DNA of 64,000 nt, taken from NCBI RefSeq assembly GCF_016859285.1, contig NC_053402.1, positions 22,329,056 to 22,393,055 of the forward strand, in the 5' to 3' direction. Position numbers and translations under genes: made by a program. This document shows positions 26,700 to 41,027 of the stretch, piece after piece (the stretch's first letter is position 1; each line of letters starts with the position of its first letter). The stretch comes from Xiphias gladius (lineage: Eukaryota > Chordata > Actinopteri > Istiophoriformes > Xiphiidae). The notes under the pieces are model-generated. The model made no database searches, had not been told where the DNA came from, and saw only the letters and a list, made by a program, of their open reading frames with translations.

Positions 26700-29600
26700 A
26701 TGGGCGAGCAGGCCGTCAGCAGCCCCGTGGCTACGATCTCTCCAGTGCAGCAGATGCTGGCCTCTGGCACTGGAGCCCTCCTCACATCTATATTTGGTGA
26801 GATCATGGAAACAAAGACTAGAAAAAGCGACTTGTGTCTATATCTATAAAAGTAGTTTCTGTTTTTTTTTCCAAAATGGAGTTTGCCATTAACACTAGCT
26901 AATGATTATTTTCTCTTTTTCCCATTAATTGATTAATATTGTAGTTTAGTCCATAAAATTTTAGAAAATAGTGAAAAATGTCCATCTCGGTCTCTGAGTC
27001 CAAGTTGACATCTTCACGTCTTTTTGTCCAACCAATAGACCAAACCCCAAAGATTTTCATTGTAATATGATAGAAAACAGAAAAAAGTAGGAAATCTTCA
27101 AATTCAACAGGCTGAAAACTTTTGCCACTTTTGCATTAAAAGTTACTTTATCGATTAAGCGGTTATCAAAATAGCTGCAGATAATTTTCAGTCGACTGAC
27201 CTATTTATTAACCGACTTATCGTTACATCTCTAATCTTCACCCACTTGCTATATTGTTGCCAAAGGCTAATTTCATAAAAATGACTGAGTCAGTCAGTTT
27301 ATTTGTTTTGCAGTCACACCGCTGGACGTTGTGAAGATCAGGCTGCAGGCTCAGCAAACACCCTTCCACCAAGGTAGGACAAGGAGCGTGTCTTCATTTG
27401 TGGTTTGATATCACGATTAGTTTCGATAAGGAAACATAGACTTTGCTTTTAACAGCGGCTTTTGGATGCTATTTTAGTTTTGATGCTTTTCTAACCCCAC
27501 TACACCTGTCCTTTGTGCTTGTTGCGCTGCCCTCATCTCTGGTTTATTATGCTCTGTCTCTCTCTTTTATCTGTCCTGCCTTTCGGTTTGTTTCACAGCT
27601 TTAGCCTGTGAATCTGCTCCGTGGGGCGGCGTCATCCGCCCTTCCAAGTGTGAGTATCTGACCTGCCGTCGCCGCGTGCTAAAACTCTAAAACAAACGGC
27701 ACAGCTTCGTGTGCATGGCCATGTGCTCGGCTAACAAAACATCTCTTGCCAGTAAAAACAACAACAACAACAACAACAAAAAACAATTGCAAAAACATCC
27801 ACGTGACTGATGAAACGTGCATGTTTTTGTTTAACTGCTTGGCCCTATGTCTGACCTTGCTCAGACATTAACATGCATCTTGGGTGGTCCGATCACTAGT
27901 GGACAGCTCAAAGTACAGCTGTCAATGCACCAAAGCCACATGCGGGGTTTTTCTTTTTTTTTTTCTTTTTAAGAGTTTCTTTGAAAATACTGTCAATAGT
28001 CTATCTTTAAACCAGCCCTAAATAAACAGGCAGAGTAAGCAGTTCGGAGGACAGACCAGATGTTATCTTCTGAGTGGCTCAGCAGTCATTGCCTTTGCGT
28101 GTATTACTGGTCAGCATTTCTCTCCTCCATACAGGATTGTTTATCTCAATTTAGAAAAGGTTAAAACTTAATTGGCTCACACTAATATTGTGGGATGCTC
28201 GTTTTAATGAAAGGATTTTTAGATTCTGGATGATTTGATAGATTATCTGTTGATTGGCTATAAATTCTTCTAATGCTCGGGTCACGCAGTTACTGTATGC
28301 TCTGCTGATATTTTTTTACTGTGCTGACTGCCGGTTGTTCTGTCTCTCACAGGGAAGTGTTTCCTGTATTGTAATGGACTGATGGATCACATCTACGTTT
28401 GTCAGAATGGAACCAGTTGCACCAGCTGGTACAAAACACCAACACATTTCAGCGGGACTCTTGTGAGTACTGGTGTAGTGGCGGGAAACACTGGCAGCCT
28501 CAGTTTTGCCACAGTATTTGTCCCTCCTTAAAATGAATTGGAAATATGTCATGTTTGTTTGTTTGTTGTGCCGCAGGATGCCTTTGTGAAAATCAGTCGA
28601 CACGAAGGACTCCGGTCTTTGTGGAGTGGGCTCCCGCCAACGCTGTGAGCTTTTAAACTCTCATCATGAAAATGTTCCAAATACTTGTAGAATGAATGTG
28701 TAAGAAGGGACTTTCAGGTTTGGATCTGATGGATATGTGTCACCGATGTAATTGGCTGACTACTGTTTCATTATGATATTTATTATTACCTCCGCCAAGG
28801 AGGTTATTTTTTCACCCGTGCCTCTTTGTTGGTTTATTTGTTAGCGGGATTAAGCAAAAAAGTAATGAACCGAATTGCACCGAACTTGGTGGAGGGATGG
28901 GGCAGGGGCCAGGGAAGAACCCATTCAATTTTGGGGCAGATCCCGATCATTTACTATGAATTTAAATTTCTTTCCTCTGAAGTCTGGTTTAATTTGTTTG
29001 ACGCTGGCCTTGACGGAGGTCTGCGCTCTAGTGAGTGTCAGTTCTGGTTTTACTTTGAGTGTCATAATCACAAGGATAAAGCATTAGTTCTGTAAATGTA
29101 ATATTTTCTAGATGGAAACAGCATTTAGACTCATTCGGTTCTTTGAGGGTTAGATGACCCGCCACAACCGTGCATTGGCAGTGACAGAACAGACAAATAG
29201 AGCGGCAACCAACAATTTCTTTCGTTATCGATCAATTTGGTGATTATTTTTTCGACTAATAGTTTAGTACGTGAAAAACCCATAAATTGTGAAGAGATGT
29301 CCCTCGCACCTTCACAGAGCCTGAGGCGTCTTCCTCAGATGTCTCGTTCTGTTCAACCAACAGTCAAGGCCTTGAGAAGCTGGAATCAGAATGTTTGGCA
29401 TCGTTTCACGAGTTTTGCCCTGAAAAACGACTCAAGTGATTGATTATTTATAATAGTAGCAGTTGATTTTTCTGTTTATCTGCTGATCGATTAATCAGCT
29501 ATTATCACTCCAGCTAAAAATAAAAAACTTATTAAGGCAGATATCAATCGCCACATGCAGCAGGAACAGTTGTTTTCTATGTCATGGAAATTTTACCTCC

Positions 29601-30884
29601 ACCAGTTGTTTTTTGAAATAATTCACAATTTACAAAATGTCTTGAACAAATGATTACAGATCATGTCCCAAGAATTCACTTTTACTTGTAGACAGACTGT
29701 TTTTAAGCAGCTGCAGTCGGGCAGGAACCTTCATCTTTTAGCAGTAAACAACACTGACTATCAAGTGTTGAGTTATTTAATAAAAGACAGTATATATCTC
29801 ATATACCTGCAAACATCAGTCTCAATCTAGTGACAAATTTACATATTTTTTTGATATGAAAATGTTCCATTGAAATGGCACACAGTGCTCATTGTTGTGT
29901 GTGTGTGTGTGTGTGCGTGTGTGTAGGGTTATGGCGGTACCTGCCACTGTCATCTACTTCACCTGCTACGACCAGCTGCGAGACTTCCTGAGATACGGTC
30001 TGGGTTTTCAGGGCAGCCATGTCCCTCTTGTTGCCGGTGGTCTGGCCAGATGTAAGAGCATGAAACCACAAACACACATAGACTTCCAAACTATAATATG
30101 TTAACAGTGACGTGTTCACTGGCTTAGAGACTTTTTAAGACCTTTTTAATGCATGCAATGTCATTTAATACCCTTTTCACGGTCACACTGGTCGAAGAAT
30201 GACGGAAAACAAACAATAACACCTACAATTGTTTATCAAGTACATGAGTTTATTCACACTTATATCACATTTTATAACAACAGATGACAACAATTAACAT
30301 AACAATGATTCATAGTAATATAATTAATCAAATAATGTGACCTGGACCCATGTATGGATTACTGAAGGGGTACCCTGACCCCCTCTGGCCCTTGGACCAG
30401 AGCCTCTGTAGGAAGTGACTGTTAGTATTTCTTGTTTGAAAATGACAGAGCTCAGTTAAAAAACTTCAAAGACAGAAAAAAAACAAGCACTAAGAGAAGC
30501 AGAACGCAGCCACGCTGTTTGGCATTTTCTATCTCTTTCGGTCTGGGGGGTTCTATACAGGAGGGGTTGGGGGCCTCTTATTTGTCAATTCCTAGAGGCC
30601 ATTTGTCTCACAATCCATCCATGACTGGACTCAGATAAGAGGCCAACAAAAACGTGTGGATGGATTTACCAGTTTAAAAAAATGAACAATTCATTTGTGG
30701 ATGAGCTCTGGAACCACTGCCTCCCGAAAGCCAAAGTTATAACTAACGTTAGTGTCTACAGCCGACAAGAAAAAACATTCTGGACCTTCGTAAATGTAAT
30801 TCAAGACTTTTTAATACCTTCTCAGTCCGATTTGTTTTTGAGGAAGCTGAATTTTCAAGATGCACTGCGTTTTCTTGACTTGCA

Positions 30885-30931
<47 letters not shown>

Positions 30932-32849
30932 GTAGTGGGGGCTGTGACGGTGATCAGCCCTCTGGAGCTGATCAGGACTAAGATGCAGTCCCGTCGCCTG
31001 CCCTACAGCGAGCTGCGAGTGTGTATCCGCTCTGCCGTGGCCCAGGACGGCCTGCTGTCTCTGTGGCGGGGCTGGGCGCCCACCGTTCTCAGAGACGTTC
31101 CCTTCTCTGGTAAGAGCAGCACCGCAGAACACAGTACGATATAATGACGTGTGGAGGTATTACATCGCATTGATTTGAAAAATATGGCTGTATAAAAATC
31201 CCATCTGTGGGTTTATCTTGACTTCGTGTTGGTTCCACTTAAGGTGGAAAAATAGAAACTTGTCAAGCCACTCCTTTCACTCCCCTGCTGCTCCACACAG
31301 TCATCCTGTCATCAAAACTACCTGCATTCTAGGAATATGCTGGAGGTCTTTTTTCCAGGAAAACTACAGACTTTTTATAGCCACTTTCAAGCTTACAGAT
31401 GAGTCTTTCATCCAGAAACGATAGATTTGGGATGGGGTTAAATCAATGTTAAATTTTCAACGTTCATTTTAGATATTGCATCCATTTTTCTACCAAATTC
31501 GTAGGGTAGGGAAGAATGTGCAGTATCCCTGGCACTCTTTTTGTCCCCTTCCTGTACTGACATCCGGCACTCATTCATCCTGTCATTAGTCAGAAAACTT
31601 TAGACCCTCGACTCAGATAAGGAAAAACTCCCCAAAGAACACCCTTTTAACAGGAACAAATAACAGGAAGAGGGACAGAAATGAGATTTGTCTCAGTGCT
31701 GGTTATTTTGAAAAGAATGTGAAGCAAAGCAACACATTAGCTAACAAGCCTTCCCTGTTTATGTAACCTTGCAGCTTTGTACTGGTTTAACTACGAACTG
31801 GTGAAGGCCCAGTTATGTGAACAGTCCCGAGTGCCTCAGGCCAACTTCTCCATCACCTTTACTGCAGGAGCTGTCTCTGGAGCCGTGAGTACTCAGCATT
31901 AACATCATAACGTACTGTAGCTTTAGCATTTATCAGTAGACGGTGGGTCTGACATCCCGATGCCATCGTATGAAGGACTGGATGTAACCAGACCTGTTTT
32001 CTGCTTGAAATGAAAGCGAGGACGAGTAAAATAAAATGTGGTCTTGAGAAACACGGATGTTTTCTTTGGCTCAATAACTACAGTTAACTGTACTCCTGTA
32101 AATATATCAGAATCACTTACAACCCTAAAATATCTGATAACACGGCTCAAAGATGAGCGCATTGTCGGAGATCCGTTCAGAGAATCAGACCAGTGTTTGA
32201 CTCACAGCATCATGTTTCTTGAGCAATAATTAACCCACTCCCTTCCTGATCGGAACGGTTATTTTTTCATGCACTGATAATATCTGAGCTTTTGACTTGT
32301 AACTGCCAGCTGCAACTGTCTGCGCACTGTCCAGGATATGAATGTTCATGTCTGTCATGGCGTTTAGATTGCTGCAATCCTGACCCTGCCTTTTGACGTG
32401 GTGAAGACTCGGAGACAGATCCAACTGGGAGAGATGGACACTCTGGGAGGTCTGTGCTTATGCCCGGTGCAGGCAGTATGTTGCCTTCAAAGTGGGAAAT
32501 GCATTTACCTTCTTTATACACAATACGGAATGTTCTAAATAGTGTCTTCCTCCCATTCTTCCTAGTTTCCTTAAAGAGAACCACATCCACATGGCAAATA
32601 ATGAAGGAAATATGGGCCGAGTTGGGCTACAGGGGCCTATTTGCAGGTAAACACTTCTGCTGTCTAATGTGAGGTAAAAATACTATGTAAGCTTTTGCTC
32701 AAAAGTGAAAATATTTGATTTTTTCCCCAGGTTTCATGCCCCGGGTGATCAAAGTGGCCCCGGCCTGTGCTGTTATGATAAGCACCTACGAGTTTGGCAA
32801 GGCCTTCTTCCAGAAGATGAACCTCGATCGAGAGCGACTGGTGTCCTAA
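26700..32849 (+). CDS. slc25a39: Mitochondrial glutathione carrier SLC25A39
   Basis: Eleven coding exons: 26700-26796, 27314-27373, 27599-27649, 28353-28462, 28577-28644, 29927-30051, 30936-31109, 31775-31884, 32368-32449, 32566-32646 and 32731-32849. They sum to 1077 bp, 358 aa, against 359 for human. It is an inner-membrane carrier needed for glutathione import. Three carrier repeats show the signature P-x-D/E-x-x-[12 protein letters not shown] (from residue 35), [10 protein letters not shown] (179) and [10 protein letters not shown] (273). The first matrix loop has four cysteines C72, C76, C86 and C92 with the 4-10-6 spacing of the human iron-sulfur-sensing loop that controls protein stability. 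This, plus grn next door, distinguishes it from slc25a40, which I recall lacks the full set. Exon 27599-27649 (51 bp, 17 codons, symmetric phase) is small and could be skipped in frame. Confidence 0.95.
26895..27235 (+). repeat. interspersed repeat, family A copy 5
   Basis: Copy in slc25a39 intron 2 with CCAAACCCCAAAGATTTTCA, AACAGGCTGAAAACTTTTGCC and TTTATCGATTAAGCGGTTATC. Same family as at 5850, 10840 and 29200. Confidence 0.6.
28788..29020 (+). mobile_element. Non-autonomous DNA element with 13-bp terminal inverted repeats
   Basis: It starts ACCTCCGCCAAGG (28788-28800) and ends CCTTGACGGAGGT (29008-29020), an inverted pair with one mismatch. The interior phrases (CCGAACTTGGTGGAGGGATGG, GGCAGATCCCGATCATTTA) belong to a well-known, widely dispersed animal repeat. 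No transposase is present. It lies in slc25a39 intron 6 between exons 28577-28644 and 29927-30051. Confidence 0.7.
29200..29515 (+). repeat. interspersed repeat, family A copy 6
   Basis: Marks are TCGATCAATTTGGTGATTA, GAAGCTGGAATCAGAATGTT, CTGAAAAACGACTCAAGTGA and TGCTGATCGATTAATCAGC. Same family as at 5850 and 26895. Confidence 0.6.
29896..29926 (+). repeat. (TG)n tract forming a slc25a39 3' splice site
   Basis: TG repeats run directly into GTGTAG|GG at the acceptor of exon 29927-30051, with no ordinary pyrimidine tract. Confidence 0.9.
30330..30650 (+). repeat. interspersed repeat, family B copy 3
   Basis: Marks are GACAGAGCTCAGTTAAA, GGGGTTCTATACAGGAGGGG and AGGCCATTTGTCTCACAAT. It appears to be nested in another repeat, because AGACTTTTTAA...CCTTTTTAAT near 30127 resumes as AAGACTTTTTAATACCTT near 30803. 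Confidence 0.5.
30886..30935 (+). repeat. (TG)n tract forming a second slc25a39 3' splice site
   Basis: About 22 TG units end in TTGTAG|TGG at the acceptor of exon 30936-31109. Confidence 0.9.
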
Positions 32850-34285
32850 AAGGCTGTTTTGTGTGGCGCTGGGTGTTTCTCGGTGGCAGAAGCACACGTA
32901 AGCGGACGTAATTATCAGGACGTTTGGGAGAAAGTCTCCTCAGACTTTGACCCAGATGTCGTTTCCAGCTCGAGGAACTGGCGGGTTGGGATTTGGATTT
33001 CTATGAACGCTAAAGATGAGGATCCGTGCAGATTTCAGGGATGTCACTCCCTGCAAATCTGCTCTCTTGAAATGTTAACTGACTGATAAGACTTGAGACA
33101 CAACGACAATAATGAGCTTTAACAACATGCCTGGATACTGAGAGATACTCTGGGACCACAGACTTTGCGTGTTGATGATTTGAGTTACCTTTTTTTTGCA
33201 TTGTGCGGGAAAGTTGTGCAAGGTTTGATGCTTAATGGGAAAAATTCAGGCCCTCCCTAAAGACTTCAACTGCATCAGTACTTTTAGCATGAGAGTGAGG
33301 AAAATATTCTCATACCTGTGTTTTGCGTTGCCTGACGAACTGCATGGTGTTTACAACCCCCATTCATTGCAGAAGCTAGATAATAAGCTGGCCCACCCTG
33401 CATTGGCATTACTGCATTACCCAACATCCCTGCAGCAGTAAAGCCTGACTTTTTCATCTACTGAGTAGATGAATGTCATGCATGCTGGTTAGACTGGTTA
33501 GACTTGACCATTTGTGGCACTTTCCATTCGCGACACAAGAGCTGTGAAATGTAATCGTAAAAAATAACTACACGTAGGTTTTTATGTTTGTTGAATGTAC
33601 TCCTGGACTGGAGGAAAGCCATAGACACACAAGGCCTAATGGCAAGATTAAAGCAAGTCATCTCGGGAGATCTGTTTTTTATTGGTGCATGGATTTAGTA
33701 TCTTATGCTCTAAATATATTTCAAGAAGTAATGATGCGCGGAGACTTGAAAAATCAAAATCTTGTTGTCATAACTTTTCAACATATGTGAAAGCCACTGC
33801 TGCCAGCTCCCCAGAAATCAAGACTTTTTTAGGTCACGGTTAAAGCAAAACACAAGAGGCTTTCCAAAACCTCCACCTGCTGGTGTTCTGGTAATGAAAT
33901 ACTCGGTTATGTCTATATCAGACATAACCTCACAACGTGGTATGACACTGGGACATAAAACAAAAATATTGCTGCCTCAACCTAAAAGGTGTAAACGTGT
34001 GTCCATTGTTTTGTTTATTTGTTTTTAATGAATGAAATGGTAATACATGTTAAGACGGCTTGATTTTTATGCTATGTGTAATTTATTTTTGAATTGACCA
34101 TTATTCAAAAGAACAAAATATGTACAATAGTCACGATCGAGAAGGGGTATTTCATATAGGGCATGAACAATAGCATAAAAATTAAGAAAATACGCTACAA
34201 AACAAAGAAATTGTAGGTTTTCTTATGTAAATTTGAAGACAGTTTTCAGTTTCATGGGACAATAAAGGTGTATTCTATTTTAAAT
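32850..34285 (+). other. slc25a39: slc25a39 3' UTR (inferred)
   Basis: Non-coding AT-rich sequence after the stop codon, ending near an AATAAA at 34261-34266. No other gene or repeat was recognised in it. Confidence 0.45.
34261..34266 (+). terminator. slc25a39: candidate poly(A) signal of slc25a39
   Basis: AATAAA followed by a GTGTATTCTATTTT stretch, about 1.4 kb after the stop codon. It is the best hexamer before the rpl3 promoter. Confidence 0.5.
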
Positions 34286-34503
34286 TGATTAAAACTGTAG
34301 AACTGAAATGCATATAGTTTCCATTTGTCACAAATATAACTTAATTCTATAAAAGACATACATTAGATAAGATGTCCAGTACCTGACTGAAATATATATT
34401 TGGCCAAAGACAATTTGTTCTAAGTTAAAAGTTTTTAATATTGAATGTTCCCAATTAACTGCAAGTTATTTACACTGTAATGCTTTTATTTTGTAAAATC
34501 AAA

Positions 34504-34525
34504 CAGCGGCATCTAGTGGCCGCTG
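34504..34525. promoter_or_regulatory. CTCF-like palindromic motif between slc25a39 and rpl3
   Basis: CAGCGGC (34504-34510) and GCCGCTG (34519-34525) are perfect inverted arms around ATCTAGTG. The core CATCTAGTGGC resembles the CTCF core in reverse. It lies 130 bp upstream of the rpl3 ATG. This is a motif match by eye only. Confidence 0.35.
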
Positions 34526-34598
34526 GACACAATACATCTGTAGGGTAAAATCCCGGGGGCGGGTCCTCGCCGAGGATAGTCCCGCGATATTTGCTTTG

Positions 34599-34635
34599 GT
34601 ATATAGCGGTGGTTTGCCCTTCTGTAGGCCTCTTT
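34599..34635 (+). promoter_or_regulatory. rpl3: rpl3 core promoter with TATA-like box and TOP start
   Basis: GGTATATAGC (TATA-like core about 34600) is followed 28-30 bases later by CCTCTTT (34629-34635), a 5' terminal oligopyrimidine start typical of ribosomal protein genes. A second pyrimidine run CCCTTCT (34617-34623) is nearer and is an alternative start. The 5' UTR would be only about 27-40 nt. TOP mRNAs are translated under mTOR control. Confidence 0.6.
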
Positions 34636-34655
34636 GAAGTCGGACTGGCGACAAA

Positions 34656-38171
<3,516 letters not shown>

Positions 38172-38242
38172 GGCCCCCGTCCACAAGCGATGTCTCTGCT
38201 GCGTTGACTGTCACCATCACTGTTGTTCTGCAGAGTTATTTA

Positions 38243-38248
38243 ATTAAA
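38243..38248 (+). terminator. rpl3: poly(A) signal of rpl3
   Basis: ATTAAA lies about 70 bases after the stop codon and is followed by an A-rich and then T/GT-rich stretch. It gives the short 3' UTR usual for ribosomal protein genes. Confidence 0.65.
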
Positions 38249-38934
38249 AAAACAAAAAAAACAATGTCCCTGTCTTTTTCTAAAAGGATTAAACATCCTG
38301 AGTGATACAGGTTTTGTGTGTTTGGAAAAATAGTGGCTGCTGTGGAGGCAGGAGGGAACCTGGTCAGCTGCTGTTAACCTTGTAGTTAGACTTGAGTCAG
38401 CATGTTGTGAAGGTGCAGGTGAACCGCTCTGCCAAGAACTTAAGCACAGGTAGGTAATTGGTAGGTTTACCCAAGGCATCTGAGGAACATTTCAAAGCCA
38501 AACTTCCTGTCATGAAAGTCGATCACAACATGAAACATGTAAAAGACTTGTATCGTGAGGGACAATCAGCCGCCTGAAGTGGTTATCTTGAAAAACACAG
38601 GCTACACTGCAGGGAAGTTTTTACACAGAGGTGTTGGAAGTAGCCAGATGCTCTAGTTTAAAAAAAAAAAAAAAAACACCTGAAGTATCTAGCAAAAGTC
38701 CTAGATGCAGAGAAATGGCCCTTGTGAATGTTTATTTATATATTAGACATAATTAGTAGGTGGTGGCATTAATAACTTTAATACCAATAAGTTGAAGTCC
38801 AACGTTTTCCTCTGAAATGGGGTGGAGTACGAAATGAAAGATGAAGAGAGAGGGGAAAAAAAAGCCCAAAAGTTTGTACTCTGGTGAACGTCCTTGGTCT
38901 CGTTCCGCCGCCGAGGCTCATTTAGATGTGATCA

Positions 38935-38966
38935 GCCGCCGAGCCCGGGGGACTGGGCTCGGCGGC
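38935..38966. other. Perfect 12-bp GC hairpin
   Basis: GCCGCCGAGCCC (38935-38946), an eight-base loop, then GGGCTCGGCGGC (38955-38966). The stem has no mismatch and is 11/12 G or C. It lies in a CpG-rich block (about 38880-39120) with no recognisable gene, 0.8 kb downstream of rpl3. Confidence 0.75.
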
Positions 38967-39469
38967 AGCCACCTTAGCAGGGCTGCTGTGCGGACGCCCA
39001 GTTTAGCCGGCGCTGCATGTTTCAGCGGGGCCGTGTGTGTCCTTGGGCCCGCGAGGGCCCCGTGTTCGGCCGATGGAGCTCCGGCAGACGCGGCGCAGTA
39101 AATTAAGCCCCGGCATCATCATCCGCTCTGACCCATCGCTGCCCGAACGGAAGCCTCCACTTCAGCGGGCAATGGGGAGGGGCCCCACGGGCCAAGCGCC
39201 CCTCTCCGACACACCTCTGCATGACATTCAGCCCACTGTGCAGAAATGTGGATTTCCTGTAAGGCTTTTCAAGGCCCCACCTCCCTCCCGTTAACCCGCA
39301 GTCCAGGGAGCCGAAGGACAATCGTTCCCCGCTGAGCAGCATTTCAACCATCTGACATTTTCTCCACCAAAGCAGTTTCTGCCGCGAAGACAAATGACCC
39401 TCTACAGGACACTTACGTTGAACCGAGCCCCAAACAGAAGGCGAGGCCCCGTGTCACTGTGGCCTGTGC

Positions 39470-39865
39470 GGCATTTTGTAGTCGGTCTGTGTCATTGTCC
39501 ATCTCCTTTTGTTGGTTTTGCATAATTTTTTTTTTTTTTTTAAATCTCTCATTTTGCATCCGCTTGTGATCATTTTCTGTCTCAGTGGTCATGTTGTTGT
39601 TTTCCATCTCTGCGGTCATTGTGCGTCAGTTTGTGGTCGTTTGTCGTCCCTGGTTGCTTTGTGTGTCTGTGGTCATTTTGTGGTGGTCTTGTGTCTCCTT
39701 GTGACCATTTCTTTTGTCTCTGTAGTAACTTTGCATCAGTTTTTGCGGCGTGTTTGTCTCTGTGTCTGTTTTGCGTCTTCGTGGTCTTTTTTTTTTTTTT
39801 TGCCGTCATTCGGGTGTTTTCGCGTCCCTCCGTGGCTGTTTGGCGTCTCCGTCGTCAGTGTAGCG
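39470..39865 (+). repeat. Degenerate minisatellite, block 1
   Basis: A unit of about 20-21 bases, roughly GTCTCTTTGTGGTCATTTTGC, recurs with much divergence (GTGTGTCTGTGGTCATTTTG, GTGTCTCCTTGTGACCATTTC, and so on). It produces spurious open frames. Confidence 0.75.
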
Positions 39866-40379
39866 TGTAGACGCGGCCGGGTGAACCCCCTGCGTCACTG
39901 TGACCGGGGGACCTTCACGGAGACGGACCTGCTGTTGCGTAACGGCCTCCGGAGGCTCTGACCCCTGCCCGGTGCTGCAGTTCAAAGCACCCACGGAGCT
40001 CTGCTTTACATAATGCCCCCTCCCCCGCCAAATGGTGGCCCGGAACGACGCCGTTAATTGCTCCCTCTGGCCCCACTCAGGTGAGGTCAGGTGTCCCAGC
40101 AGGCGCCGTCTTTATGACCCCGTGCATCTGCTCAGGCAGCATTTCTGTGCACCTTTTCATAACCCCCCCCCCTGTAATACAGCTCAGTCCTCCACCGTCT
40201 CAAAGTGGCTCTCCTCAGGGCCGGGGACGACCTGAACGGGGAGCACGGGTTCAAAGCAGGGGGGGGGGTCAAATCTAAAGCTTTGACTCTTGGCAGTGAT
40301 AAACTGCACTTTATCAATAGTAACATTAGTCAGAGGCCTTATTACCCCCCCGTGTCTCTCTGAGCGAGACACGGGAGAT

Positions 40380-40820
40380 TTAGCGTCACTTCGTGGTCAG
40401 TCTGCATCTTTTCTTTGGCCACGTTGTGTCTCTTTGTGGTCGTTTTGCGTCGGTGTGCGGCCACGCTACATCTCCATGTGGTTGTTTTGTGTGACTGCAG
40501 CTGCTTTGTGGGTCTTTTTTTTTCGTTGTGTTGTGTGTCTGTGGTTGTTGAGCATCACTTTGTCATTGTTGCTTCTCTTTATGATCGTTTAATGTCTTTT
40601 TTCTTTTAAATTGCATTCATTTGTGGCCATTTTGTGTGTCTGTGGCTGTTTTGCGTCACTTTGTGATCATTTCACGGCATTTTACGGTCGTTCTGTGTCT
40701 CTTCGGTTCTTTTGTGTGATTTTGCATCATGTTGTAGTTGTTTTACGTCTCTTTGTGGTCACTTTTGGTCTGCCATGTCTTTTTTTCTTTTTTTGCGGTT
40801 CTTTGTGGTGGTTGGTAACA
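40380..40820 (+). repeat. Degenerate minisatellite, block 2
   Basis: Same unit as at 39470-39865 (TGTGTCTCTTTGTGGTCGTT, TGTGTGTCTGTGGTTGTTGA, GTCTCTTTGTGGTCACTTTT). About half a kilobase of unrelated C-rich sequence separates the two blocks, so an originally longer array may have been interrupted. Confidence 0.75.
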
Positions 40821-40970
40821 GTCACTCCATAGAGACAGGTTCGGTCGGAGCTCCCCTGGTCCTGGACCCAGGAGGCACTAGCTCTGGCCCTGCCCCTGAT
40901 TGGCTCGGTCCTCCATCATCTCAAATGAGCCGGAGGCGAATCAAGCCAGTATTGTTTATGGCTCTACTTT

Positions 40971-40972
<2 letters not shown>

Positions 40973-41022
<50 letters not shown>
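40973..41022 (+). repeat. (GT)n microsatellite
   Basis: About 25 GT units in intergenic DNA. Confidence 0.95.
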
Positions 41023-41027
<5 letters not shown>

